From positions 45,556,556 to 45,620,555 of the forward strand of contig CM057006.1 of the NCBI GenBank assembly GCA_029891345.1: a stretch of 64,000 nucleotides of DNA, given 5' to 3'. Made by a program: the position numbers and the translations under genes. This document shows, piece by piece, positions 1 through 12,669 of this stretch. Source of the DNA: Dryococelus australis (lineage: Eukaryota; Arthropoda; Insecta; Phasmatodea; Phasmatidae). The notes beneath the pieces were generated by a model that worked only from the letters and a program-made list of their open reading frames with translations, ran no database searches and was not told the DNA's origin. Each line of letters opens with the position of its first letter. The first letter of the stretch is position 1.

Positions 1-2040
1 TTCATTGCTTAGTATTTATGTGCAAATTTCAATTACTTGGCTGAAATTTATCAATGAAATCATGACAAAGTGGAGTCACTGTTTTCACACTATCAGCTAG
101 ACCAATAAATGCACATGCTGACATTTCACATGGACTGTGTAGAATAGGGAAGAAAAAAAAAAACTTGTTTTTGGGAACACACACACAAAGAAAAATCCTC
201 ATTTCAATGGTGTGTTAATCCAGCCACACTTTCTTCAAACCACTATATCTCAACTTCATTTAAAAAATAAGATTACTGCACTCTACACACCCAGGCCAAA
301 AATTCCCATGAAGCAATCATTTTTCTCAAAGACCATTACATTACAAAATCTTTACAGAGGGAACACCTGCTTGCAAATAACTTTGTTGGAAGTCATAAAA
401 TTGATGCTGCAACCAGTTTTAATATAATTTTATTTTCAAATGGGTACAATAAATTACCTATAGTCCATTCATGACTGGAAGAGACTTTTGAAAACGAATC
501 TTTGAAATAACACCCCCAGCATAACATTTCAACCTGTTTTGCCAGTAACTTGTATTCCACAAATATGTAACACTGTGATTGACTGTTAATTACTGTATTC
601 TTGAATAAATTAAACTGTAACTCAGTATCTTCTATAACTTGTAATATTTATTCTGTATTAAATACGAATTAAAAGCAGTGAAAGCAGCAACAAGTTGGCA
701 ATGGCCGGTGCGAAATAGTTCACAATTAAAATATTATTTTTACCTAGTTTTTTGGTATGCTATTTGTAAATTAAATATTGCCTATTGAAATATTTATATA
801 TTTATGTAGGCCCCGATGGCAACATATTTATTGTTACAGTTTAAAATAACATCACAAAATATTATGCACAGGCCCTAGTGTCACAGTGTTTGTTTTAGGG
901 ACTGAGGAAGCAACTGTCTGATGAGCGAGGCTTGTCACTCTCTCTCACTTTTTCTCTCTCCCCCTCGTGAAGTTTCGCTTCCTTAAGTAGCAGACAAAAT
1001 ATACATGTTTAAAATGTTAGCACATTTCATATTTATTACAGCAAAATAATGATTTTGGAATTTGTCACAACTACAAAGAAGTTTTAATGTTTGAATACTT
1101 ATTTTAATATACTTAGGTGTGATGGCGGGAAAAATGCAAATCTAAGGTTGGCAGACATGGCATTTTGTTGAAGTGTGCTCACCGAATCGTTAATTTTGCT
1201 TGCTCCGAAAAATACTTCACATTACCACAATTGTGTACACATAGTGTTTGTTAAACCTACCTAGACAAGTTACGATGTTGTGATAAATGTATGTTTCCAT
1301 GGCAAAAATAAATATACTGTTACGTGTCATTAACCGCTACGTGCGAAAGGGTGTGGCTGCTTCGCGGTCGTTAACACTGTGTGTGTGATTGCAAATATTG
1401 GATGTGCGAAATTTATACATTTTAACTGTGAACTGTGTTTATTACAAAGTTAATTATACGTCTGTTTATTTATCACAATATAACTTTACCCTAGGTGTTT
1501 GAAACACAATTGAGTAACGTGCTTATTTTTTTGTGATCTGAATATTTTCCACAATCCTAACAAATTCATACACCCAGCCAGAAATAGTAAATAAGTAATT
1601 AAATAAACCTAGTAAAAACTAAATACTTATGAAAACAAATATGAGAAGAATAAAATATATGGTAGGTCTATTTGTGTGCATATTCACCACTATCTTTTAA
1701 GTTTCTCGCTGCTATGTACAAAAAAATTAGACACGAGTTGCATTTTTGAATTTCCTGTCTTTTTCATTCGACTGATTGCTCCTTTGTTTTTATATTTATT
1801 ACAACTAAGGCAGTCCTTGTAACGAAATAATCTAACACACATCAATAAGAAGAGATTAAATACAACTATTTTTTCCGCCATAGTTGTAACAGAATTCTTT
1901 GAACAGCTGTAAACAGTAAATAACCATTTGATATAAACATAGGTCACATGGCAGTGTGTATGTATAGGTGTAGCAGAAGGATACGTAATCAGTAACCAAA
2001 AGTAAAAATTTAGTAGGGCTTCAGAAAAGTCTGTTCCAGT
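1..2040. other. A+T-rich sequence, no recognised gene
   Basis: Only short, stop-riddled frames occur here. There is a CT-rich stretch near 940-965 and scattered A/T runs. No coding or repeat structure can be supported. Confidence 0.6.
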
Positions 2041-2059
2041 TGTGAACAGCCTACATACT

Positions 2060-2455
2060 ACCTTTATTCAGCTTCAATTTAATTCTAACTTCCCCCTCTC
2101 ATACTTACCTACTCTTGCCTGCCTACTCATCCATCCCTCATTTGTACTCACTCATCTTGCTACTCTCTCTCTCATACACCATCATACTCATTTCTCTCAT
2201 GCACACACTCTTGTACTAACTCGACTCACACTCTTGTACTCATTCGTCTCATGTGCACACTCTTGTATTTATTCACCTCGTGCACACACACACACACATT
2301 CATTCATCTCATGTGTACATTTTCATTTGTTTTCATTCATCTCACATACACTCTCCCACACTCATTTGCCTCAAGAATACTCATTCATCTGAAGCATCCC
2401 GCTTTTCTGATTATTTACTAAATGACGACTCAGTAGCTTCACATATTTCTACATA
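2060..2455. repeat. Degenerate CT/CA minisatellite (left part)
   Basis: Imperfect units of about 25-35 bp built on 'ctcattcatctcatgcacac' recur across this stretch. Similar 'cccactcatctcactc' units reappear at 4520-4615, on the far side of the LTR insertion. The long open frame read through it is a by-product of the repeat. Confidence 0.6.
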
Positions 2456-2468
2456 ACCCAAGGAAGGG

Positions 2469-3415
2469 TGAAACACGGCAACATCTTTCACGAGTGTCCT
2501 TAGATTGCCAGTACCTTGGAGAGTGATTCTAAACACATGAATACAAGGTTGTAAAAGAAGTCAAGAAGCACGCCGCCCCCTGCTGAGAGCCAACAAGCTG
2601 CCATGTGTGAAGCCACGTCACATCTCTCACACCAGCCTTCCCAAAATGTGATGACTCACCAGGGCAAAACTATCATGAGGCGCCTAACACTCTGTTACGA
2701 GCAACCACATCTGCCACGAAGCACCCTGCAACTGTCACGAGGCCCAGAATAAAATAAACTGAGAGTGGAGGTTTTACCCTCGCCCCGACAGACATCATTA
2801 GCCCAAGGCCTAGAGCACTATATAAGTCAGAGCATGCCCGGGCTCGGGAGTTATTCCTTTCTCCAGTAGCTCGCCATGACACTTTGCGTGCTGGGGCTCT
2901 CTACTGTCTACAAGTCTTCAGCAGCCACCAGAGGCTGCCACCACTGATGTTACCAGAGGCTCCTGCAGCCTCTACCACCCAGCGACCAGAAGCTCCAATG
3001 TCGTCGACCACCTTCGGCATCTTCCCGACGCTCTCCTTCGACAGCACCTGCAGACTTTGACACACCCTCCGCTGCTGTTACTCCTGATTCAGCAGCTGCC
3101 TCTATTTACTGGTAGACACAACTACACCCACTTCTCAAAGTGGTGGTCCTGTTTTTGTAAGGTCTTTTCTAGACATCCCTTGGATAGAATAACAACAATC
3201 AGAGTTATTTTCATAACTGTCAAAGTCATTTGCCATCTTGGTTAGTCTAGAAGCAGGTCGTCTACACCTGTATACTGTAGGTTACTTCCATATGATACTC
3301 TGTTTGGTTAGGAGGTAGCACAAGTCATTGTCTTTATTATCTGTAATAAATTAAGTTTGTTTTTTTCATTGAGGATATCTATTCTAGAGGTATTTTCCTT
3401 TGACCACTAGGAATT
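2469..3415 (+). mobile_element. LTR of a retroelement (copy 1), approximate ends
   Basis: The start is placed at TGAAACACGGCAACATCTTT by likeness to the starts at 34187 (+) and 39850 (-), which share the 'acatcttt(c)' core. It contains a TATA box (CTATATAAG at 2818), a C/T-rich transcribed part, the family block 'gtctacacctg' at about 3257, 'ggaggtagcacaagtca' at about 3310 and a polyadenylation signal (AATAAA) near 3345. The right end is not fixed because no perfect inverted TG/CA with matching duplication was found. Confidence 0.55.
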
Positions 3416-4490
3416 ATATTACCGCACGACATCAACCAAGACCGGGTATTGCTACACCGATACAAACCATAGAGTAGGACTGCAGTTTCCCATCAGGAAT
3501 CAGTGTGTAAGACACACACACCATTCGACGGCCACCCATTCTAGACACGTAAGTGGATAGAACGGTAGCGCCCCAACCACTAGCAACTCGTCCAGCAGGG
3601 GCGAGACAGTCACCTCAAGTTGTATTCCACCAGAGCGCTTATGATGCTGGAAGGAATATTTGTCTGGAACTGAACGCCGAACCCCTGTTGCGACCTCGCC
3701 CAATAGTGGTAGTAAGGCAGCCCATGCGGCTCACTGCTCTAGGTTTGTGCGCCAGTGGTGGGGAACTAATTAGAGCACAGAGCTAGTGCCGCCAATCACT
3801 ATTGGTTGTACACTTAGATAGGGATATGTCTAGAGTTCAAGACAATCGGATAGTATACTTAAGTGTCAACCAGACTTCTATGCCTTTTGGGAAAAGGCAC
3901 GGCTCACAGAGAGAGGAGCAAAGGCAGACTATACCGCTGCCAAGCGAGTGTACATATCAGACCCTTCTGCACTTAGCAGACAAGCCAAATGGGACAGAGC
4001 TCAGATCGCCCATCATCTGGAGAGGCCTTCCCTTCAGTATTCACATTTATATATTTCCCTGCACACACTCGCATAGCCCGAGAATAACACCCTGTGGCAT
4101 GTGCTCTGTTTGCGGGCACTGAGGTAAGATATGGGACAGCCAACCACTGGTTCTGGAGCAGAGAAGCCGTGAAGTAGAACCGACGGTACTGTGTTAGTCA
4201 GCATGGTACCAGTGCACACCACCTTCCTGCAGGAGTCGTCAGTTCCGGTAAGCAAGCATCAGCTCCAGCTCCACCTTCAGTGACCGAAGAAACCCCTGAT
4301 AAGACAGGTACCACTAAGCGAACAAGTGTCCCAACCAAACTTGTTGTCGTTCCAACAGTGGTTAACTTCGTACCCAGTCACCAACCGACACACCCCGCTT
4401 GAGTAGCTAGCCAGAAACATAGCTAAAATGTCTAGCACCTGTGCTACACCGAGCGTGCCTAACCTAGCGCACCTAAAACCACATTGAACG
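3416..4490 (+). mobile_element. Internal region of LTR element copy 1
   Basis: GC-richer than its surroundings, this region contains the family leader motif 'cattcgacggccacccattc' (about 3523), whose counterparts are at 31553, 35355 and 48764. It carries the short family ORF at 3880-4122. It ends near 4490, where CT/CA minisatellite sequence resumes. Confidence 0.5.
3880..4122 (+). CDS. Short ORF of LTR family (copy 1), gag-position protein
   Basis: An 80-residue ORF starts at ATG 3880 with MPFGKRHGSQREEQR. The pattern MP, then Arg/His/Lys at position 5, then Gly at position 8 recurs in the ORFs at 35706, 38899 (-), 58724 and 63430, each just downstream of the same LTR leader. The frame is open upstream to 3802, but the shared start points to 3880. 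Its position corresponds to gag. No zinc knuckle or protease motif is visible. It is probably truncated relative to the 124-152 residue copies. Function unknown. Confidence 0.4.
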   Translation: MPFGKRHGSQREEQRQTIPLPSECTYQTLLHLADKPNGTELRSPIIWRGLPFSIHIYIFPCTHSHSPRITPCGMCSVCGH

Positions 4491-4499
4491 TATCTATAG

Positions 4500-4770
4500 T
4501 TCTATAGGCCAACACACGTCACATTTCACTATCATACTCATTCATCACACTCTCACACTAATACCCACTCATATCACTCACTCTCATACCCACTCATCTC
4601 ACTCGACTGTTGTGTATTCTGGGAAAATTGTAGACCTGAAAAATAATTTACTACATTACTGCATAATCCCTAATATTTATACATGTGGTGATATGGCCCA
4701 ACACATTTGTCATATGAGATATATAATGCTACTCTATGGAAGATTATTTCACAGTTGTTGCTAAAACTGC
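4500..4770. repeat. Minisatellite remainder and A+T-rich spacer
   Basis: From about 4520 to 4615 'cactcatctcactctcatac' type units repeat and match the array before the LTR insertion. From 4620 on no structure is seen. Confidence 0.5.
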
Positions 4771-4774
4771 CCAG

Positions 4775-5265
4775 ATGCTGCAGACCCAAGGATGACTGAA
4801 GCTATTAACCAGCTGGCTCCATAGGTCAATAGATGACAGAGACTAAATGGCCAAAGAAAAATGTCAGCAGCACAAAGGCAATCCTTGAAAATTGTGCTCT
4901 AAGTTGGTGGGTATTATCCTACTGGAAAATTACTTATCGGAGCCAAGTCATTAAGGGAAATACCAGAGGTCACAGAACCTTTTGAACATTCTGCTGTGTT
5001 GTTAGTGTTCCTTTGAGCATTAACAAGGTACACAAAGAACCATAGGTGATTGCTACCCACACCATGATGCTACCAGTTCTGACAGGGAGTCTCTCAATGA
5101 TGTCAGAATTTGTGCACTGTAATGTGCCCATTCGTTTTAAAGTATGGTTGCCATACATGTCCAAAAGAAAACCTGGGTTCAATATTAACAACGATTCATC
5201 GCCATTCCTCAGCTGTCCACACAACCCAGTTATGATAAAACTGCAAACAAAATTGTTGTTAGGGT
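4775..5265 (-). pseudogene. Decayed Tc1-like transposase remnant
   Basis: The minus-strand frame at 5224-4970 shows DIIERLPVRTGSIMVWVAIT, then GTLTTQQNVQKVL. These match the catalytic-core block of Tc1 transposases (IIERH...GSIMVWGAI and GTL.AQRYV..VL). A frame upstream near 5240 reads NWVVWTAEEW, the usual 'W...W' block before the second catalytic Asp. Frames further down (about 4930-4800) resemble the DN.PH..R segment ahead of the last catalytic residue. Several frame breaks and stops show it is dead. No terminal inverted repeats were identified. Confidence 0.75.
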
Positions 5266-5269
5266 GACA

Positions 5270-7035
5270 GTTATAAGATGGTGTAATGGATACTGAGAAT
5301 GAAATTGTGTGGGAGGGAAAGGAGGGAGAGGTCTATAATGATGCAGCTGCATGTCTCTGGATGGTGGGAAAAGATTTTACTAGTTGAACTATCGGCTCTC
5401 AAGACCTTATCGTTAAGAGCTGCCCAAATCTCTCAACTAGTTGAATTCACACATATTGGAAAATGAAATGTTCCTCTTTCTTGAAGGTTATTCTGGGTAA
5501 CCCACAGTGCATTTGTTTTTACTTACATTCCTGCTACTCCCAACACTGCTAACAGCTTGTTTGTATGGTCCATGTGGCTGGCAATTCAATGGAACACTCA
5601 TCCCAGTCCATTCACAGTTACTTAACATTTTTGGAAGCCCTGCTAAATTTCTACTTTCGGTTACCTTCCGCTACATGTAAAAATAAATACTGCCATGTGA
5701 CTTCTACATTTTAACTGTTAAATGCTTTGTTTACTGTTTATAGCTGTTCAAAGATTTCACAGAAAATTAGCTATATTATAAGCCTTAGTTTGATTTACGA
5801 GGGTAATATGTTCATCATATCACTACAATTTTTCTGTCAAATCCATTCACATGGTTGCAATATATTTGAAACATATCCTCATTAAAATTCAATACTGTAT
5901 CAAAAATACTTGAAACTTTATTTTAATCTTTACTTGCATTTGTAACTCTCTCATCCAGTTCGCTGAATGCAACTACAACTACAGTCATGTGGCTAGGTGT
6001 GTACTTAAGGCTGTTCAAGTGGGGAAAAAAAAAATCATGTTAAATTTGGTATGTAAGTTATGCTGTGCGACGAGCACCTTTACCAAATAGAAGAAAAATT
6101 ATACAAAAAAAATTATTTATTACATTTATTGGCATTTAATCATTTTGAAATTGTGATGTACAGAATGTGAATAGGATATATTCTTTACGCCTGAATATTT
6201 TTTATTTATTCGCATACGAGCATGTTATTAATACTACAAATTTTCATTGTCAGGAGCGTAGCCGTTCCTGAAAAATTAAATATTTTTTCTTTGACATTTT
6301 TGGGCCCAAAATTAACAGCTTCTTATACTAGTTTTGAAATTAAAAGTATACATGTTAGAATAATAACAACATGCTTAGCATTAAGCCACATCTGTTTAGT
6401 TCACATATATATATATATATATTTGGTATATAATTCTCCGAACAGTCATTCCATCGTATAACACTAATCAAGTAACAGGCGTACGCAGGCAGCAGAGATC
6501 CGGTGCACTGCGAATTTTCCTTGCTATGGACAGACATAGGCTGTGGAAAGGCGACCAGCAAGCTGGCGGTCCTCTCGTCAATTCTCGTAACTAAGTGGTC
6601 GCTCAACCCACCCTCCATCGCTTCTTCGCTCGTGATTGTAAATCTGCTACACGTTAACTGAACTAGTGTGCCACTAGAGCAGTATTTTCAGTTGTTATGG
6701 TGGTTTATATTTTTATGTGTACTTCTGATGTTTTTCTGCTCTAAATATTCTACGCACTTGTTTTGAATACATATGATATCAGTTAATTTTAGAAAAATAA
6801 TTAAAATATGTGTACATTTGGGTAACTTTGTGAATGAACAACAGCTTTGACATCTCGTGAAGGGCTTTGTTGACTTTGAATGCTAGATGAATTTTATGTC
6901 ACAAGATTTTATGTGTAGTTTCTTCATAATGGCAGCATTGAATAAAGTATTTACCATTAATTATTAATTTTAAAACACCACTCTAATTCATTTAAGGTGT
7001 TTGTGATATTATTTTAATTCATTAAAATCACAAAA
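5270..7035. other. A+T-rich spacer, no recognised gene
   Basis: Scattered short frames only. A (TA)n run lies at 6404-6422. The stretch 6470-6660 is moderately GC-rich without a recognisable product. Confidence 0.55.
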
Positions 7036-7036
7036 T

Positions 7037-7040
7037 TTTT

Positions 7041-7083
<43 letters not shown>

Positions 7084-7103
7084 TACACACACACACACAC
7101 ACG
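7037..7103. repeat. Compound microsatellite T(n)-(TC)n-(AC)n
   Basis: A run of T is followed by about 15 TC units, then AC units with minor interruptions. Confidence 0.95.
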
Positions 7104-10100
7104 CATGTGCGTAAAGGCCAGCAATAACATAAACAAAACAGCATTTAGATATTAAAAACGTCTACCACTCATATTAATTTTATTATTCCTGTAATTGTTT
7201 TCCGGTATCACTGAAATTTCTGAGAAAAATAATAATGAATATTCTAATAGTACTTGATAAAGAACAGACAGACTGGTTTTATTATTGTTATCCACTGGTA
7301 AAATACCCTACAAATAATAAGTATATATTAATTAATAATTTTATTTGAACAATTTATTTGGCCAGTTACTGATCACTCTCAAAGCATTGTTCAAAGAGAT
7401 ACAAAACTGCTAGTGAGTTGATTTGGAATGTATAAAAAACTGATAATTTAATTCTTTTGCAAGGGTGATACAAAACTGAATGGAATTCATCAACCATGTT
7501 CTACAAATGAGGCTACCGATGTATCGGAATCACATGAAGAGGAAAATTTAATTATTTTGCCACATGATCACTATAAAATGTAATCATATGCGCAGATACA
7601 GTTGTTAACTATACAAAATTAATTATTAGAAGAATTTTTTTATATTCTAATAAATTGTCATTTTAATTTAGTGGTATTACTAACAAAATCATTTAATTTT
7701 CCAGATTTAAAAAGATGCATTAACTGCATTTATGGGAGCCAACCAAAAAATTTTTCCCAGAAGAAATAAAATGTTACATATTCAGAAAAAAAGAATTACA
7801 TCTTCCAAAAACAATCTTCCAAAAACAATTGGAACAGTTCTGACATCTGCAAGTAGGGCGAACCGGCATGTCCAATAATATACTAACATTGACAAGTGTC
7901 TCGGAGCCCATTCTAACAAGGTTCTATTGTCTTTCTAACATATCATAAGACCCTAAGGAACACAGAGATGTGACGTAATAAGATGTTCCGTGTGTCAAAG
8001 TTTTTTCCAGGGTTAGACATTATACACACTTACTTTTCTTTCAAATTTTTGGAAGTATAAGAAAGCAGCATAATATGGGCCACAAGGGGGGGGGGGGTTG
8101 AAGGCCGCTGGCCCAGTGCGACCTTGAGAACAGCTAACAGCCGGGCAGTGTTGCCGGCAGTTTTCCAGGTTGCCGCGCTCACCCCTAGTCATGCGGCCCC
8201 AGTCAAGCTACTCTTGGCTCTGTCCTGCTCTCTCAGCCGTGGGTGCGACTAGTCTAAGCCACAAAATAATACGAAGTTTTCCAACTAATGGTATTAAAAA
8301 TTACTAATGATTATAAATAAGATTTTTCCCATTCTTCCTCAAAACGTTCCCAAAACCCAAAACCCCAAAGACCAATTTAAAACAAAATTCAATACTGAAG
8401 CCACACCAACCTATCAAATGCTGTTAATAACTTCAACAATCAGTCCTCACCAAAATTATTTCATCAGAATATTAGCCCTAAGTTAGTGAATTAATCGAGT
8501 AGTGTTTTATCGTTTTCTGTAGCAGTGACAGTATTTGCAATACAAATTTCTGTAGTAGGTTGTGTTCCTGTTCCTTTTCGCAACAAGAAGTTGCATCCAC
8601 ATGTTTCTGTTGCACTCATTCTATCTACTCGGTTCTCAGTCTCACACTGAAATTTTATAATTTTTATGTAGGGTATACATCGCACACAAATATGTATAAC
8701 ATTCTCAGCACCAAAACTAAATTAAATAAAAACAATATGATTTGTGTTGTGCACGCGAACTTGCCCACGCATCAATCTAGTTACTTTAAACTACACCACG
8801 CCAACTGCCTGCGGCTAAGTCTGCTTCAGTTTGGTGAAGAAAGCACTGCCATTGTAGCTTCTAACACAGGTTGACGAAGCCATAAGCCCCCGTCCCTTTC
8901 CGAGCGGTCTTCCACCCTGCCTCCTCTCCGTTGGCCAGAAAACCATTGCGATCGCCTACCCGCTGAAAGCATTACTTACAGCACTTCCAAACATATTGGT
9001 TTTGCTAGCCAACGAGTTGTTTTCTTATAATGTGCAGTATTGTTTCCCGAGTAGAATGTGTACAACATGAGTGAAAAGTTACCTTAAAGTAGGCTAAATA
9101 TAAGTTAGAATTTAATATTTATTTTAAATATAACACTGTCAGGAAACTGTCTGGGCAAGCACTGCTTTTCTTGGTTGCCTTAACGAGACGCCACTGAATA
9201 TGGTCTGGGTGTCAGGACAAAGTTGACATGCGAGGTAACTATCTATGTACTTGTAATATATAGTGAATTTTAAAGTGAGTCGTTTTGCAAATTTAAATTT
9301 GGTTTTGGTAGACTTAGTCTGTACAGAGATTTTTTTTTTTTTTTACTTCAATAATTTGTTTTAATAAAAAAAACTTAATTTAATTTAAGGAAAAGAATTT
9401 TCCAATAATTTAAGTTATTTTATTAATGGTGGGCTTTGACAATTCACTTTTCTAAATATTTAAAAACATTTTTGTGAAATGAGACTTCCATATAATAAAT
9501 ATTCAATGTTGGTAAAACTTTTTTGTAACTATCACTATTAAAAAATATAAAATAAAAAATTTCCCTGGGGAGAAAGCCTCGAAACCCAACTTCAAAAGTG
9601 GCCATTGGTGATTATCTTTGTGCACACCCTAAGGCATGCTGTGCATGCCTATGCCTACAATACACATATGCATCTGTGTAATAATATAATGTGTGCTTAT
9701 TACGGGCTCAGTATGCCGATTCATTAATTTATGAAAGGAAAATTCAGGGAGTGTATTAAATTAAACTAAAATTTGTCAGTCGCTTACAAAATAAACTATC
9801 ACATAACTCGTGTGTAAGTCTACCAGTACACTAGGACCACTTCAACTTGCTAACAAGTTCATTTCGCTATTCCCACTTATGCAGTTAATCCATTCTTAAG
9901 TGTTTCAATAGTCATGGTTATCATGATAAACCACAAGCATTCCTTCGTTATCAGTGAAGTGTTACCCAGTTAACTGTACTTTAAGTTGATTTAAAAGTTG
10001 CAGATATTTTCAGTTATAGATATTTATATTATATTATGGGATATCCTCCCCTTTGCTTATGCCTCCTTCTGCAGTTCATCTGAGTATACCCATTCCTCCA

Positions 10101-10640
10101 ATTTGGCTTCTCGGCTGGTATCTACTATTAATATCAAATTTTTATTGGGTGATTTAGCTTTGTTTGTATATAAGGGAATTCCAGCATCTGTACCACCACT
10201 GTAATTCCAGTAGGCAGTGCGGACGTAACGAATTTGCTGCTCAGCACTGCTGTGGCGTACCGCTGTGTAGAGTCACTTGGTCAGTCAGGTACCGCCACTA
10301 GCGATGTTCCCACGTCGGCTATCGGGCAGATAGAACCATACACGCCACTTGTATCTCAAATGGCTCTGGCGCTCAAATGTCGTGAACCTTATGCTTTTAT
10401 ATTATCTTTGATTACATCCCAACATGGACCCTTGGCCGAGGGAGCAGTTATTGGCAAAACAGACAACTATAAAAAAAATGAAATAAGAGACTGGATGGAG
10501 TTAAACACAAATACTACAGAACAGTAGACTACATTAGTTTGCAAACTTCAATCCCACATATGAGATTATAGTTTTTGACTTAATTTCAAGGTCGTGGTTA
10601 TCTTTCCTGGCACAAAAAGAAAAGGCAGATGATTATAGAC
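7104..10640. other. A+T-rich spacer with one GC-rich patch
   Basis: No gene recognised. 8084-8260 begins with a G run and is markedly GC-rich ('cagtgttgccggcag'). 8880-8970 is also GC-rich. Open frames at 8560-8874 and 10234-10527 lack family motifs or codon evidence and are not called. Confidence 0.5.
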
Positions 10641-10641
10641 T

Positions 10642-10685
10642 CTGTGTGTGTGTGTGTGTGTGTGTGCGTGCATATGTGTGTGTGT
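10642..10685. repeat. (TG)n microsatellite
   Basis: About 20 TG units with a short interruption near 10667-10674. Confidence 0.95.
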
Positions 10686-10875
10686 CATTACTGATAGCGT
10701 AAGTCCCCGATCATGTTGCTATAGTAGAGATGTGCCGCAGTGGAAAAGCATATCACCGCCCTCTTCCCTTGTAATTCAACCAAGGCAGATCGCCAAGAGG
10801 GTTCACTTCCGCATTTGCCTATGTGAGAATCGTGCGGCCGGGTTTGTATCAGGCGATGCTCTTGACCTAAACCGA

Positions 10876-11618
10876 GAAATTTTTTTTTTGTTGACTCAAA
10901 CAAAGTTGGTTTGGCATAACCAATTTATTTTTGTATAGGCGCAATGAAATACTTTGTTGTTGAAATAAAATTATTTTGCTGTTCTTATTTGGTTGCAGCA
11001 AACAAAGATTTGGTTGGTGGAACCAAACATTTGATTAGCTCTACGTAAATTAAACACTTTCGGTTAGTAGAAAAATAACTGGAAGCACAACAGAGATTCG
11101 AACCTAGATCGCTTGTGCCACAGTGCAAGGCCCTAGCAACCTCAGTTAGAACTAATTGCGATGAAACGAGAAAGTTTTTAAATACAAATGTTTTGGATAC
11201 CAGACAACGTGCGCAAAAGTAATATATTGATTTCTACAGCTTTCCTTTCTAGTTTCATGTTGAAATTGTTTCATTAGGATCTTTATACCATTACTGACCA
11301 TCAATATATGCACTAATAAACGGTGTTTATATCCTAATCATCACACAAAATAAAATAGACCCTCAAGCTGTATTTTTGAACGAAAGCAATGAAATGAGTG
11401 GCCAAATAAAGTTGATTCAACAAAATATTTGACAGTCTAATTTATTTTGGCTTAAAAATTAGGTTTTGTTAATTCAAGCATATATTTCGATAAATGAACA
11501 AAATTCATTTTGTTGCTTTCCAAGTTTTGTTTAGTCAACAAAATCTTTTGTTAGAGCAACTAAATATATATTTTACCCTGTACAAACAAATATTTTGTTG
11601 ACTTTTCTTTCAGTGTAG
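10876..11618. mobile_element. Probable non-autonomous transposon rich in TTTTGTTGACT repeats
   Basis: The variants 'ttttgttgact', 'aacaaaattttgttg' and 'agtcaacaaaat' recur through the interval (about 10882, 11420, 11530, 11590). It ends in 'ttttctttcagtgtag', which looks like a transposon terminus. Exact ends and target duplication were not found, and the superfamily is unassigned. It encloses a tRNA-like segment at about 11085-11160. A related fragment occurs near 19835-19905. Confidence 0.4.
11085..11160 (-). repeat. tRNA-derived segment with RNA polymerase III B-box
   Basis: On the minus strand the sequence contains GGTTCGAATCT, a perfect B-box, preceded at about 45 bases by a loose A-box-like 'tgaggttgctag'. 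No full cloverleaf with paired acceptor stem is evident, so this is more likely a SINE head or tRNA relic than a working tRNA. Confidence 0.4.
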
Positions 11619-11619
11619 C

Positions 11620-12120
11620 CCTTACATTCCTCCCTTGGTCCATATTAACATGTTGTCGCCCTCATTTCTCTGTACCTTAAAAGAGCCACCAAACCTCTCA
11701 ACGCACAGTATACTGATAGCGCTGGCTGGCGACTGCCTATTTTCGCAAGTGACTTTTACTTTCCAGGCATGGATGCCTTACAGCAAGTCGTGAGTTTGGT
11801 TACAACCTGTAACACCAGTGACTATTTTCTCTGCGATTTCCCTCTAATTTCTTTTGAGAAAAAAATTGCTTAATTCCTCTGATGCCACCACAAATTTATC
11901 TTATATGTTAGAATAAATACAACTATACCTACGACTTTGTTGTCAACGCCACTGACGTATTGCCTCAGGGTCACAAGTTTACTGGTTGGATATACAGGAA
12001 AGTCATAGGGGCTAGTAATTTATAGGTGTAATTTTTATGTTCAATTCTTAAAAGCATTATATATTTAATTCTACTTAGGAAATTTTCTAGTGGCATTTGT
12101 AACAATGTCAGTTAATACAG
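11620..12120. other. Spacer, nothing recognised
   Basis: Unremarkable A+T-rich sequence without coding or repeat structure that I can support. Confidence 0.5.
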
Positions 12121-12129
12121 TACATACCA

Positions 12130-12665
12130 CACCCAGTATCAACGTACGTTGGGCCAATGGTTGAAAATTGGTTGGCAAGGTTGGAAATACGTTGTGATGG
12201 AATATATACCTTAGGCCAATTGTTGGCTTTTGGTTGGTAAGGATAGAAATAGGCTGTGTTGGAATACTAAGATAAAATTAACTTTGGGCCAACACTATTT
12301 TTCAACTGAAATCCAACTTCATAAATTTTATAAACATAATGCTTAAACATGCAATAAAATACACATGTTATCCTAGTAATTAAAAGAAAGCTGTTAAAAT
12401 ATATATTATTCCAATTTTCTATTAGTTGGTAGTGTGTTGGACAAATGTCGAAAAGACAATGGTTGGTTATTAGCAAATATTAATGTGATGGGCCGACGTT
12501 ATTTAAAAATCGAAATCCAACTTAATATCTTTAATGAGAATAATGCTATACGTACAATAACATACAAATATTAACATATTACTTAAAATAATACTGCTAA
12601 ATATATTGTGATTTTTTTTATACGTTGGTGGAGTGATGGACAAATGTCGCATAGGCAACTGTTTA
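12130..12665. repeat. Diverged tandem repeat of about 200 bp with 'gttggacaaatgtcg' units
   Basis: The segment 12285-12460 is repeated in diverged form at 12487-12660. The best anchors are 'gtgttggacaaatgtcgaaaagacaa' near 12431 and a counterpart near 12633, and both units hold 'gaaatccaactt'. Further 'gggccaat(t)gttg' elements precede at 12150-12230. It is probably internal to an old transposon. Confidence 0.6.
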
Positions 12666-12669
12666 AAAA

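Noticed and set aside
2042..2392. 116-codon frame
   Set aside because: Translation of a degenerate CT/CA minisatellite, with no conserved motif.
8491..8685. Possible minus-strand exon after 'aaatttcag' near 8655
   Set aside because: The acceptor is acceptable but the frame has no coiled-coil or other family signal, and the phase relation to the known exons cannot be tested.
10234..10527. 97-codon frame as a gene
   Set aside because: No recognisable family, start context or splice support. It lies between repeats.
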